From HO2-45-28 sp964412115 (lineage in GTDB: Bacteria; Patescibacteriota; Minisyncoccia; HO2-45-28), in contig CAYPMM010000001.1 of NCBI GenBank assembly GCA_964412115.1, forward strand, positions 7,186 through 71,185: a stretch of 64,000 bases of DNA, read 5' to 3'. Below are positions 25,865 through 34,368 of the stretch, in pieces (the first letter of the stretch is position 1; each line of letters begins with the position of its first letter). The notes beneath the pieces are model-generated. The model had not been told where the DNA came from, searched no databases, and was given only the letters and a program-made list of their open reading frames with translations. The position numbers were made by a program, and so were the translations under genes.

Positions 25865-26955
25865 TTTTGCCAAGATTCAACAATTTTTTGATAATATTCC
25901 TCTGCAGACGGTAACCCTCGGGTCTTTTTTACCGCTTCTTCAATCAAACCGCCCCGCAACTCGTCATTTTCCAAAATGCGTAAAATTGCGCCAATCAGTG
26001 CGTTTTTATCGCCTACGGACACAATAAGACCGTTTTTTCCGTCTTCAATAAGTTCTCCCGCAAGACCGACATCGGTCATTATAACAGCCGCGCCATATTG
26101 CATGGCCTCAACCACGCTCACCCCCCAGCCCTCATATAAACTAGTTAAAAGAAAAACATCGGCGCCTTTGTAATATGAAGCAGTATTTTTCTGCCATCCT
26201 TCAAATCTTATATTAGCTGTTAATTGATAGTTTTTGGATTTTATCTCAAGAGCTTTTCGTTCGGGTCCGTCGCCAACTATTATCAAACCGGTTTTGGGAT
26301 GTTTTTTAACCACTTCAGCCATTGCGTCAAGTGCTAACCCGATGTTTTTTTCTGAGGTAAGGCGCGAGACCATTAAAATCGTTTTACTAAATTCGGGGAA
26401 ACGCTTTGGTTCAATATTTAAATCTGCCGATTCGGCTAAAATCGGCAAAACCACGACTTTGGGGCCGGGGGCTTGGGGCTGGGGGCTTGGAATAGACCGC
26501 CTGATGCGTTCCGACACGACACGGATACATGACGCCCGTGGAATCAAAAATTTTGCGAGCGTTGCCCTCATTTTATTAAATACCGAGTGTCTAATAAAAA
26601 ACGGAATAAAAATATCGGCATGAATCTGCATCTGCCAAGGCGTGCCAAATCTTAAAGACAAAAGCCAGCAGATTTTGGCATGCTCGATATCCTGCGCGAC
26701 CAGTAAATTATGTTTATTTTTCGCAATCAACCGCCATGCCAGAAAAAAACCTGAAAAAAATCTCCAAAAAATCCCGCCCTTGGCATACACAAAAAGATTC
26801 CCCTGATTATTCCCATGAATTTTCCCGGGAATTTTTCTTGCAAGCACAACAACATCAAGCCGTTCCAGGCGCTTCGCGTATTCTCCCACTCTTTTTGCTG
26901 CGGCTGAATCCTTGTCTAAAATATTCGGATCAGCCGAAAACATCAGTATTTTCAT
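25858..26955 (-). CDS. Glycosyltransferase family 4 (GT-B)
   Basis: A 365-aa GT-B enzyme starting MKILMFSADPNILDKDSAA. I place the start at the ATG at 26955, which overlaps the upstream zinc-ribbon stop as ATGA; a longer frame with an alternative start extends 30 nt further but is less likely. The donor domain shows ILMVSRLTSEKNIGLA, IIVGDGPERK, VFLLTSLYEGWGVSVVEAM and GAAVIMTDVG: the E-x7-E motif and the Gly-rich loop of family 4. It adds a sugar to the cell-surface glycan and is coupled to the zinc-ribbon gene, an odd partner. Confidence 0.88.
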   Translation of the reverse strand: MKILMFSADPNILDKDSAAAKRVGEYAKRLERLDVVVLARKIPGKIHGNNQGNLFVYAKGGIFWRFFSGFFLAWRLIAKNKHNLLVAQDIEHAKICWLLSLRFGTPWQMQIHADIFIPFFIRHSVFNKMRATLAKFLIPRASCIRVVSERIRRSIPSPQPQAPGPKVVVLPILAESADLNIEPKRFPEFSKTILMVSRLTSEKNIGLALDAMAEVVKKHPKTGLIIVGDGPERKALEIKSKNYQLTANIRFEGWQKNTASYYKGADVFLLTSLYEGWGVSVVEAMQYGAAVIMTDVGLAGELIEDGKNGLIVSVGDKNALIGAILRILENDELRGGLIEEAVKKTRGLPSAEEYYQKIVESWQKC

Positions 26956-28658
26956 AACAATTCTTTCTGATAGCACTCTTTGCATAAAATATACGGGGTT
27001 TCGTTTTCCGGATGCGAGGTTTCAAAACCGGCGCTGCATTTGGAGCATTTGCGCTTAAAAATACGCAGGTTTTTGACCCAGATGGCGAATTTTTCGTTGA
27101 TTCGGCAGAAAGGGCACTCGCGAGGCAACGGCAGATTCATCTCCCGCAAAAACTTAAGCTCCATCGGGATGATTTTATACCCTCGACCACACTTTTTACA
27201 TTCAACGACTTCTTGTAAAACATTATCCGGTGCGTCTTTGATGTTATCGGGCAAGTCATTAGCCTTTTTGGTTGTCTGATATTCTTTTTTGTCCTCATCC
27301 CGCCACCAATAACCCCGTTCTTCGGCCTCTTCTTTAGTCAAAGGAAAGAAGTTTTGGGCAACTGTTTCATTATAAGCATAGGGCTGGATTTCTGTAGGGA
27401 AAAACTCGCCGTATCTATACACTCGGCCATTTTTGTCTACATAAGGCATATCATTCATGTGCTCAATAATTTCGGCGCGAAGTTTTTCAAACTCTTCTTT
27501 TTCGTAGCGTTTGTTCAAAATTACATAATCTCCTTTTTTCATAGAAACGCATCCGAAATGGTTTGACCCGCCGGCTGAAAGCTTGCAGTATTCAGCATTA
27601 AAAAGATTGATGCCCGCCTCTTGGCAAAATCTCATATTTGAGGAGTTTTCTCCAATAATAGCTCCCTCGTAAGAGAATGTTAGATTTTGGCCCCAGTTAG
27701 TAATATCATAGCAATCTTTAATTGGGGGATCTGCTACCAAAAACATATATTTACAGTCCTCCGCGCCTACAGTCTCAAAACATTCTTTGCAATTTTTGGA
27801 TTGAAAAACATAATTTCCGGAAGAATTAACAGAAAGAGTGTCATAATACGGCCTTGGCGAAAATTTTTTCCAATATTCTTCGGCCAATTTCTTGACCTCC
27901 TGATAAGTTCTATATGAACCCAAATCCCATTTGGAAATTTCTTTAAAATAACCTTCTTTTGAGTATTGTTTATTGAAAATATGGTATTTTTTGTTTCGCA
28001 AGTTGGCCGACGCAAAACAATTTTGGGAATTATGCACATCACGGCAGAAAAAACATTCAAACGACTCCGTCATATCAAAATGAGAGCCAACACACTTATT
28101 ACATTTAAAAGAATGTGTACAGTCATAAAGAAGTTCATTTGTATGAATAAAAGAGGAATCAAAACAGGATTTGCTATGCAATAAAACCAAACCATAGGCA
28201 GAATCCTCACAAAAAGAGCCGTGAAATATCAAATAACAATTTTTAAGATAATCGTTATGATTGGTATAGGGAGATGTTGCCATTGACTCTTTGCCGATTG
28301 AAAGTCCGAGAAGCGGGACCTCTCGCCACATTTCTTTTAACTGCTCAAAAAAAGGACGCGAAAAATCGTAGTCGCGTCCGTATTCGTGGGGGTCCCAGTT
28401 ATCAGACCACCAGCAAGTTGGGCAGTAGGCCTTAACAGGCGCTTCCGGCGCATACATAGAAATTGAGTCCTTTCCGCATAAATCACACTTCCTTTTATAA
28501 AGATTCACCAAATTCTGAAAAGAAAGACGTCTCTGGAAACGGCATTTGGGGCACCACGTCGGCGCGGGAACTTTTATTTTTTCGTAAAACTCAAAATCCT
28601 CCGGCTCAATTGTGAACTCGTTTCTACAATTCTGACAATTTTTAATTTCTTTTTGCAT
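26952..28658 (-). CDS. Four-zinc-ribbon Cys-rich protein of a CPR-specific family, paralogue 1
   Basis: A 568-aa protein with no assigned function. Two zinc ribbons open it: Cys8/11/36/39 and Cys58/61/79/82. Two more close it (CKKCG...CPFC, then CSKC...CKECYQKELL). The middle is rich in single Cys, Asn and aromatic residues (NCY, DC, CF patterns spaced about 10-15 residues) and contains an internal duplication: ANLRNKKYHIFNKQYSKE and, ~180 residues later, VSMKKGDYVILNKRYEKE. The N-terminal EFTIEPEDFEFYEKIKVPAP is nearly identical in the two paralogues at 39-43 kb. I know this family only from CPR genomes, where names such as Caib/baif are automatic and unsupported. No signal peptide or membrane helix. 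Confidence 0.85.
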   Translation of the reverse strand: MQKEIKNCQNCRNEFTIEPEDFEFYEKIKVPAPTWCPKCRFQRRLSFQNLVNLYKRKCDLCGKDSISMYAPEAPVKAYCPTCWWSDNWDPHEYGRDYDFSRPFFEQLKEMWREVPLLGLSIGKESMATSPYTNHNDYLKNCYLIFHGSFCEDSAYGLVLLHSKSCFDSSFIHTNELLYDCTHSFKCNKCVGSHFDMTESFECFFCRDVHNSQNCFASANLRNKKYHIFNKQYSKEGYFKEISKWDLGSYRTYQEVKKLAEEYWKKFSPRPYYDTLSVNSSGNYVFQSKNCKECFETVGAEDCKYMFLVADPPIKDCYDITNWGQNLTFSYEGAIIGENSSNMRFCQEAGINLFNAEYCKLSAGGSNHFGCVSMKKGDYVILNKRYEKEEFEKLRAEIIEHMNDMPYVDKNGRVYRYGEFFPTEIQPYAYNETVAQNFFPLTKEEAEERGYWWRDEDKKEYQTTKKANDLPDNIKDAPDNVLQEVVECKKCGRGYKIIPMELKFLREMNLPLPRECPFCRINEKFAIWVKNLRIFKRKCSKCSAGFETSHPENETPYILCKECYQKELL

Positions 28659-28697
28659 ATTAATCTATTCTCAAATTCTCAAGAATATTAGAATAGT

Positions 28698-29270
28698 TTA
28701 TATTTTATCTATCCTTTCTCCACGGCCAAGTAAAAGCGCCGGATAGCCGCTATGATTTATTTCTAAGGTTCCGCACCCTAAATTCTTAAGAAACGACACC
28801 ATTTCTTCCATTATTTTTTTGTGGTCGTCATGATACCTTTTGCCATAATACTCAATTTCAACGAAATCACCGAGATCTTTTACCGAATCAACCGATATTT
28901 CATAATCTTTGTATTTCCATATTTTCCGTTTTTTGTCCACAACAACTACCGGCTTAAAATCAAGTTTTTCTAAAATTTTCCGCATTGTTTCAATGTTCTC
29001 TATTTTTGTTTCGTGCTCATCCGCGTAAAGCCCTCTGCCCTCTTTGTCAAAATGCCACTTTTTGTAATTTATTGAGTATTTTCCATTTGAGTCGCGAATC
29101 CTTAACCATTCTTGAATGAGTCTTGGCTCCAAAAAGTCGCGATGCTCCGGTGTAAAATATTCGTCAATTTGATGGTTCTCCGATTCAAAATCGGCCTCTT
29201 TTTCCAAAAAATCCAAAAGGGGCTCAGTGTGTTCAACTTTTGCCTGCAATTCAATTTCAGTTTCTTTCAT
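28698..29270 (-). CDS. CYTH-domain protein (class IV adenylate cyclase / triphosphatase-like)
   Basis: A 190-aa CYTH protein. The N-terminal ExExK signature is present (E5, E7, K11 in TEIELQAKV). It is followed by alternating basic and acidic strands that form the triphosphate tunnel (WLRIRDSNGKYSINYKKW, EISVDSVKDLGDFVEIEYY). CYTH enzymes bind triphosphates: they are CyaB-type adenylate cyclases or inorganic/thiamine triphosphatases. The activity cannot be chosen by eye; many bacterial members hydrolyse tripolyphosphate. It lies between glycan genes and probably uses the same transcript as the zinc-ribbon gene 40 nt downstream. Confidence 0.82.
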   Translation of the reverse strand: MKETEIELQAKVEHTEPLLDFLEKEADFESENHQIDEYFTPEHRDFLEPRLIQEWLRIRDSNGKYSINYKKWHFDKEGRGLYADEHETKIENIETMRKILEKLDFKPVVVVDKKRKIWKYKDYEISVDSVKDLGDFVEIEYYGKRYHDDHKKIMEEMVSFLKNLGCGTLEINHSGYPALLLGRGERIDKI

Positions 29271-29292
29271 GTTTTTTTATATTTTATCTATT

Positions 29293-30342
29293 CTACCATT
29301 CGCGCGAATTAGAGATATGTTTTAAGACCTTTAATGTTTCCTCTATCATATTCTGGCCGGTAAATTTTGAAACGTCGCGACGGGCAGTTTCGGCTAAGTT
29401 TTTGGCAAGTACCAAATTGTCCAGAAGTTCTAAAATCGCGGGAACCCAGGCGTTTTTTTCATTATAACCCGCGATAAGCGAATTTTCTCGGTCTTTTAGA
29501 ATTTCCTTGTTTCCGCCGGCCGACGTACTTATAATAGGCGCACCGACCGCCATCGCCTCCAGAATTTGGTGCGAAAATCCTTCATAACCGGTGTTGAGCA
29601 AAAATATGTCGGCTGCCTTCAAATACTTCAGGACTTCTTCATGAGGCCGAGAATTGATAATAAACAAACTTGCGTCAGGATATTTTCTTTTAACTTCGGG
29701 CATTATCTCGTCCAGCATTTCAAATCCTTTCCACGGCACAGAGCGCCCGACGCTTACCAAAATTTTTCCGTTCAAACCCAGTTCTTTTCTTAGTTCCTCT
29801 TTGCCTTTGGAAATTTCCGGAATGCTAACCGAGTTATAAATAAACTTTATTTTTTCGGGTCTAACACCCCATTTTTCAATCACGAATTTTAGATATTGAC
29901 TGGGAACAATTATGGCCCCGGCCGACCTCGCCACAAATCTTTCAACCCGGCGCAAAAATTCAACTCTAAAACCGTACTTCTTATCTAAAAATTCATCCAG
30001 CAGCTCCTTAACGCCGAAGCGGTTAACTCCCTGCTCCCAGGCGTAGTCGCCCACCACCTTTAAAACGAACGGCTTTCGTAAAATTAAAGACGCGACACAT
30101 GGAGCCAGCCCAAAAACAGGATCCTGCGCGTAAATCAAATCCGCGCCAAACGCTCGCTTAAAAATTTTAAGAAAATAAAATAAATAACGAAAAATTTTAG
30201 GCGCCTCGGGACTGATAAAACCGTAAGATAAAACATCCACTTCAACTCCGCGTTTAGGCAATTCGTCCGAAAGTAGTTTCGAGTATGTCGCCGGACCCCC
30301 GATGTCAGGCGGAAAAAGAGGTGTTGCAATTAAAATCCTCAT
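29293..30342 (-). CDS. Glycosyltransferase family 4 (GT-B)
   Basis: A 349-aa GT-B enzyme. I start it at ATG 30342 (MRILIATPLFPPDIGGPATY), which overlaps the upstream GT4 stop as ATGA; a longer non-ATG version is less likely. DIGGPAT is the Gly-rich acceptor loop. The donor site shows LVSVGRSVPWKGFEML, DIFLLNTGYEGFSHQILEAM and GAPIISTSAGG. It is the downstream member of a coupled pair of GT4 genes and probably adds successive sugars to the same lipid-linked chain. Confidence 0.88.
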   Translation of the reverse strand: MRILIATPLFPPDIGGPATYSKLLSDELPKRGVEVDVLSYGFISPEAPKIFRYLFYFLKIFKRAFGADLIYAQDPVFGLAPCVASLILRKPFVLKVVGDYAWEQGVNRFGVKELLDEFLDKKYGFRVEFLRRVERFVARSAGAIIVPSQYLKFVIEKWGVRPEKIKFIYNSVSIPEISKGKEELRKELGLNGKILVSVGRSVPWKGFEMLDEIMPEVKRKYPDASLFIINSRPHEEVLKYLKAADIFLLNTGYEGFSHQILEAMAVGAPIISTSAGGNKEILKDRENSLIAGYNEKNAWVPAILELLDNLVLAKNLAETARRDVSKFTGQNMIEETLKVLKHISNSREW

Positions 30343-31517
30343 TTGAAATTTATTAACCGATAAAAAATTCCGCCCATAGTGACCGCGATTTTGTCCCAAG
30401 AATAATTTTCATAAACAAGTTTTTTGGCATTTTGGCCTATTTTTTTTCTAAAATCCGGGTCGTGTAAAAACCTTTTTATCTTTATCGCCAAATCTTGCGG
30501 GTCGTCAACTTCCGAGAGGAGCCCTGTTTCGTTGTGACGCAAAAAATCGGGAATACCGCCTACGTTTGTGCCAACTATAGGCAGTCCGGCGCCCATTGCC
30601 TCCAAAAAGGCCGATCCCAGGCCTTCGGAGCGCGATGGACGCGCGAAAACATGGGCTATGGCGTAATATTTTGAAAGCGCGCCGTGGGACATATTGCCCA
30701 TAAAATGGATGCGTTTTTCAAGTTTAAGAAGCCTTGCCAGCTCTTTTAATTTTTTTTCTTCTGGGCCGGCGCCGGCGATGAAAAGATGCGCGTCTGGAAT
30801 TTCGGCGACAGACTTAATTAAAACATCAACCGCGTTTTTGCGGACCAAACGAGACGCGGTAATCACTACTTTTTGCTTGTCGGTTATGCCGTGCCTGATT
30901 TTTAACTCGCGCAACTCTTCAGAGGTAATATCTTTATTAAAAATATTTAAGTCGGCTCCGTTTGGAACAACAACTATTTTTTCGGCAGACGCGCCCATGC
31001 GCGCGGAGAAATCGCGAAGAAAACGGCTGATAACCTGAATCTTATCGGCCAGGCGAACCGCCATCATCCACGAAAGACCGGTTAATCCAAGATTAGAAAA
31101 CTTCAAATGATTTTCAGAATCCCCCTCCTGCAAGGTGAGCAGAATGGGAACGCCCTTATTCAGGCCTAAAATTTTTAATATAAACGGCGCCCCGCTGGTA
31201 TATGTCGCCATCATGCTCCAAAAAAGAGCGATTTTATTTTTTTTTATCAATTTACGCGCAAAGTACGCTCCGGCAAAAGGAGAAAGCAGTTTGTCCAAGA
31301 AAGGAATGATTCCGAAACCAAATCGAAAAACATCAACAGCGCCTAGACGTTCGTGTTTGGGCAATGAATGTTTTAATCTGGCTGTAAACAAAACAAAATT
31401 AAAGTCTTGCCCCAGACGGTCTGTAATTTCTTTAATCGCCAGCTCCGCTCCGCCGACCATCGGCAGGTAGGCCGTTGAAAAAATAAGAACGGTTGGCTTA
31501 GGTTGAAATTCGTCCAT
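30339..31517 (-). CDS. Glycosyltransferase family 4 (GT-B)
   Basis: A 392-aa GT-B transferase beginning with TVLIFSTAYLPMVGGAEL, where VGGAE is the typical acceptor-side glycine loop. Donor-side motifs: VVITASRLVRKNAVDVLI, FIAGAGPEEKKLK, HVFARPSRSEGLGSAFLEAM and GLPIVGTNVGG (E-x7-E present). The order and spacing are complete. It is transcribed divergently from the plus-strand GT4 at 31548 (30-nt gap) and translationally coupled to the GT4 downstream. Confidence 0.9.
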   Translation of the reverse strand: MDEFQPKPTVLIFSTAYLPMVGGAELAIKEITDRLGQDFNFVLFTARLKHSLPKHERLGAVDVFRFGFGIIPFLDKLLSPFAGAYFARKLIKKNKIALFWSMMATYTSGAPFILKILGLNKGVPILLTLQEGDSENHLKFSNLGLTGLSWMMAVRLADKIQVISRFLRDFSARMGASAEKIVVVPNGADLNIFNKDITSEELRELKIRHGITDKQKVVITASRLVRKNAVDVLIKSVAEIPDAHLFIAGAGPEEKKLKELARLLKLEKRIHFMGNMSHGALSKYYAIAHVFARPSRSEGLGSAFLEAMGAGLPIVGTNVGGIPDFLRHNETGLLSEVDDPQDLAIKIKRFLHDPDFRKKIGQNAKKLVYENYSWDKIAVTMGGIFYRLINFK

Positions 31518-31547
31518 TTTCAGCTTATTATGTAATAAAATTTGTTT

Positions 31548-32714
31548 ATGGTCAATCGCAAAAAAATTCTATATTTAATCACCAAATCCAACTGGGGCGG
31601 GGCGGGAAAGTATGTTTATGAGCTGGCGATTTGGGCAAAAGAGCGCGGTTTTGATGTCGCGGTTGCGGCCGGAGGACAAGGTGCGCTTGCGCAAAAATTA
31701 CAGGAAAAAAACATCCGATATTTTGACGTTGCGGGACTCCAAAAAGATGTGGCTTTTTTAAAGCCGTTTATTTCGGGATTTGTTTTATTAAAAATCCTAT
31801 TTAAATTCGGGCCGGATATTGCGCATGCAAATAGTCCTCAAGCGGCGGGCATAGGCGGAGTTGCTGTTTTGATTTATCGCCTATTTACTTGGAAACGCCG
31901 TGTCCAAGCGGTTTACACGATTCACGGCTGGTCGTTTCATGAAGCGCGTCCGGGGCGGCAAAATTTTTTGATACGGCTTTTTTCAAAAATAACTTGTCTT
32001 TTTTATCAAAAAATAATCTGCGTTTCGGAATATGACTGCCGGTCTGCTTTAAAATTCAAAATCGCGCCCTCGCGCAAACTCACGATCATACATAACGGCA
32101 TTGACCCGCAAGATTTAAATTTTTTGTCCCGCGAAGAAGCGCGTGTTTTTTTGGGATCGAATCCCAAAACGCCGCGGAGATTCGATCCCGACGAGCTAAT
32201 AATCGGCACAATAGGAGAATTCACTAAAAACAAGGGACAAAAATATTTAATAGAGGCGCTCGGTTTACTTGAAAACAGGGGTGGGAAATTTAAGAGTTTA
32301 ATAATTGGCTGGGGAGAGGAGGGTGAAAAGTTAAAAGAACAAAGTTCAAAATTAAAATTAGAAAATGTTGTTTTTATTGAAAATCTTTCGCCGGCAGCGC
32401 CGCATCTTAAAGCTTTTGATATTTTCGTTTTGCCGTCAATTAAAGAGGGTTTGCCTTATACTTTGTTGGAAGCAGGGCTTGCCGAACTTCCGGTAGTTGC
32501 GACGAGTGTCGGCGGAAATCCCGAAATAATAGAACACGAAAAAAACGGCTTGCTTGTAGGGCCGGCTGATTCTGAAAAACTAGCCAAAAATATCGCGCGT
32601 TTAATTCAAGACGAGGCGCTAAGAAAAAACCTTGGCCGAAACTTGCGTCAAAAAATAGTTAAAGATTTTTCTAAAGAAAAAATGCTAGAGCGAACTTTTG
32701 CGCTTTACAAATAA
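31548..32714 (+). CDS. Glycosyltransferase family 4 (GT-B)
   Basis: A 388-aa GT-B transferase: ILYLITKSNWGGAGKYVYEL at the N-terminus, then VYTIHGWSFHEARPGRQ, ICVSEYD, HNGIDPQ, IGTIGEFTKNKGQKYLIEAL and FVLPSIKEGLPYTLLEAG with ELPVVATSVGG. These mark the GT4 EPS-type subgroup (glycan chain elongation). ATG at 31548 is chosen over an in-frame TTG 6 nt upstream. Its last 30 nt overlap the convergent PKD/lamin-tail gene. Confidence 0.88.
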   Translation: MVNRKKILYLITKSNWGGAGKYVYELAIWAKERGFDVAVAAGGQGALAQKLQEKNIRYFDVAGLQKDVAFLKPFISGFVLLKILFKFGPDIAHANSPQAAGIGGVAVLIYRLFTWKRRVQAVYTIHGWSFHEARPGRQNFLIRLFSKITCLFYQKIICVSEYDCRSALKFKIAPSRKLTIIHNGIDPQDLNFLSREEARVFLGSNPKTPRRFDPDELIIGTIGEFTKNKGQKYLIEALGLLENRGGKFKSLIIGWGEEGEKLKEQSSKLKLENVVFIENLSPAAPHLKAFDIFVLPSIKEGLPYTLLEAGLAELPVVATSVGGNPEIIEHEKNGLLVGPADSEKLAKNIARLIQDEALRKNLGRNLRQKIVKDFSKEKMLERTFALYK

Positions 32715-33995
32715 GTAGCCGATGGCCGACAAAACACCCAGAACCAGCGCCGACAAAAACCAAAATGTTGATGAGCCCGTAAACGATGACGCGCCCACGG
32801 CGGCGGTTTGAGTGTTGTTTGCCGAAAACTCGATTTCATCAACCGCGGCTTGAGCCTCTGACGGACCTTCCTGGGGTTTAACCTCAGGGCGCGCAAAACT
32901 CACCCTTGCCGTAAACCTTCCGTTTCCGGGACTTTCGACACCAATTTTTGTCACGCCGTCAGCGTCGTGGAAACTTTCGTCCGGCCTTAATGCTCCAGAA
33001 TACGCCAGCTCGCCAGCAACGTCGCCTCTGGGATATAAAAGATAAGAAGATCCGGACGAAAAAAATTCAATTCCAGAAATTTCCTCCGGAATAATCAAAT
33101 ATGTCTCTGCATCTATTAAGGTGTTTTTCGGAAAATAAAACGCTTCGTTTCCGTTGGAAAGCGCCCAGTACGAAATGTCAATTTTAAAATCCGTGGTATT
33201 TGCGATCTCAACCCATCCGCCCTTACCCGGTTTTACTTCGGAAATTTTTACTCCGTTTGAAATAACATTTACGGCTACGGAAGCGCTCACCGAAATGCCG
33301 GAAATAGCCGAGTTGAAATAAACAATATACTTGCCCGGATAATTATACGAGTGGCTCGCAAGCCTTCCTCGAGCCGTCGTTCCGTCGCCGAATGTCCACA
33401 AAAAATCAGCGCTTTCAATCGGTTTGTTTTCCAAACCAAAAAGAACCCCTTCAAAATTTATTTGCGCGCCTGTTATGGCGACTCTGTCTCCTCCGATTAT
33501 TTTCGCGCTAAATTCGTTTTTTGAAATACTTGCCGCTGGCGCGACTGGCCCTAAATCTTCCGACGAAGACTGGCTCTGGCCTTCTTGCTGACTTTCCTCT
33601 TCTTGCTCGCCAACAACAATTTGTTGCGCAACCTGCCAAGATTGCCCCGACTCTCTTCCAACCGCCCTTACGGTCAAAGTATAAATGCCGGCAGTTGAAT
33701 CACGATAATAAAAAGTGCGATTGGCCGTATTTTTACTCATTACCGTGCTTGCCGGATTTCCTGATGAATTCAAAAATTCACCGGTTGACGAAGTTGAAGA
33801 AAATTCCAAGTCAATTGTTTCGGTTGTGTTTGTTTTCTCTCCGCTTGCGTTCTGAGACTGGATTGTTAAAGACCCCGAAATCTCATTCGGCAAAATAGTC
33901 TGCTGTTCGGTCGTGAAAACAAATTTGGCAGTAGGGTCTGCGGCAAAAATAATTGCCGGTAAAATAAAAGCTAAAATAAAAACCACGAGCTTCAT
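32685..33995 (-). CDS. Cell-surface protein with PKD and lamin-tail domains, C-terminal membrane anchor
   Basis: A 436-aa exported protein. Residues 1-18 form a signal peptide ending AADPT. An N-terminal beta-rich domain is followed by a Glu/Gln/Ser-rich linker (~130-150). A PKD domain (~165-245) has FLWTFGDGTT and the closing YNYPGKYIV. A lamin-tail (LTD) domain (~248-345) begins with SEVKPGKGGWVEIAN. A single C-terminal helix (~408-430) ends in KRKSS, a membrane anchor. Such proteins are displayed on CPR cells and could be targets for the glycan machinery next to it. The partner and function are unknown. Its end overlaps a GT4 gene by 30 nt. Confidence 0.85.
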   Translation of the reverse strand: MKLVVFILAFILPAIIFAADPTAKFVFTTEQQTILPNEISGSLTIQSQNASGEKTNTTETIDLEFSSTSSTGEFLNSSGNPASTVMSKNTANRTFYYRDSTAGIYTLTVRAVGRESGQSWQVAQQIVVGEQEEESQQEGQSQSSSEDLGPVAPAASISKNEFSAKIIGGDRVAITGAQINFEGVLFGLENKPIESADFLWTFGDGTTARGRLASHSYNYPGKYIVYFNSAISGISVSASVAVNVISNGVKISEVKPGKGGWVEIANTTDFKIDISYWALSNGNEAFYFPKNTLIDAETYLIIPEEISGIEFFSSGSSYLLYPRGDVAGELAYSGALRPDESFHDADGVTKIGVESPGNGRFTARVSFARPEVKPQEGPSEAQAAVDEIEFSANNTQTAAVGASSFTGSSTFWFLSALVLGVLSAIGYLFVKRKSSL

Positions 33996-34035
33996 ATAAA
34001 ATTAGAGTAAAACAGACGTTGTAAATTTAAAAGAC

Positions 34036-34063
34036 TTGTAGTTTTGGCTGAATCATGTATAAT
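34036..34063 (+). promoter_or_regulatory. Sigma-70-type promoter for the 86-aa gene
   Basis: A consensus -10 TATAAT at 34058-34063 with a weak -35 TTGTAG at 34036-34041, 16-bp spacer. It lies 35 nt upstream of the start of the small plus-strand gene, with a good Shine-Dalgarno between. Confidence 0.7.
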
Positions 34064-34097
34064 ATATCCAGTTTGTTCCGCCAAAAAAGGAGAAGGA

Positions 34098-34358
34098 ATG
34101 GGCCTCAGGAGAATCTCAAAAGAAGTTGCAAACCGACATCCCAGCAAGACCGCCGATGAAGTTTTTGTAGGAAACCATAGTTTTGAAGATTTTAAGCGCT
34201 TGCGATGGGCCACGAAAAGAGTGTCAGCCGATATCCCTTACGAAGCAAACGGCCATCCAAGCGACCGCCACGTCTCTCCAGTGTACGTAAAGAGCTGGGA
34301 GATTAAAGAAGACCCGCTCCTTACCCCCGAAGAGAAAAGAGCGTATCTCAACTCCTGA
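34098..34358 (+). CDS. Hypothetical 86-aa protein
   Basis: An 86-residue hydrophilic, charged protein (start MGLRRISKEVANRHPS, end TPEEKRAYLNS) that I do not recognise. ATG at 34098 follows GGAGAAGG by 3-6 nt and a consensus -10 35 nt upstream, so expression is well supported; a longer frame upstream lacks a ribosome binding site. There is no membrane segment, Cys cluster or known motif. It is transcribed towards the convergent TraG-like gene, whose end is 10 nt away, with no clear terminator between. Confidence 0.75.
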   Translation: MGLRRISKEVANRHPSKTADEVFVGNHSFEDFKRLRWATKRVSADIPYEANGHPSDRHVSPVYVKSWEIKEDPLLTPEEKRAYLNS

Positions 34359-34368
34359 AAACGTCTTC

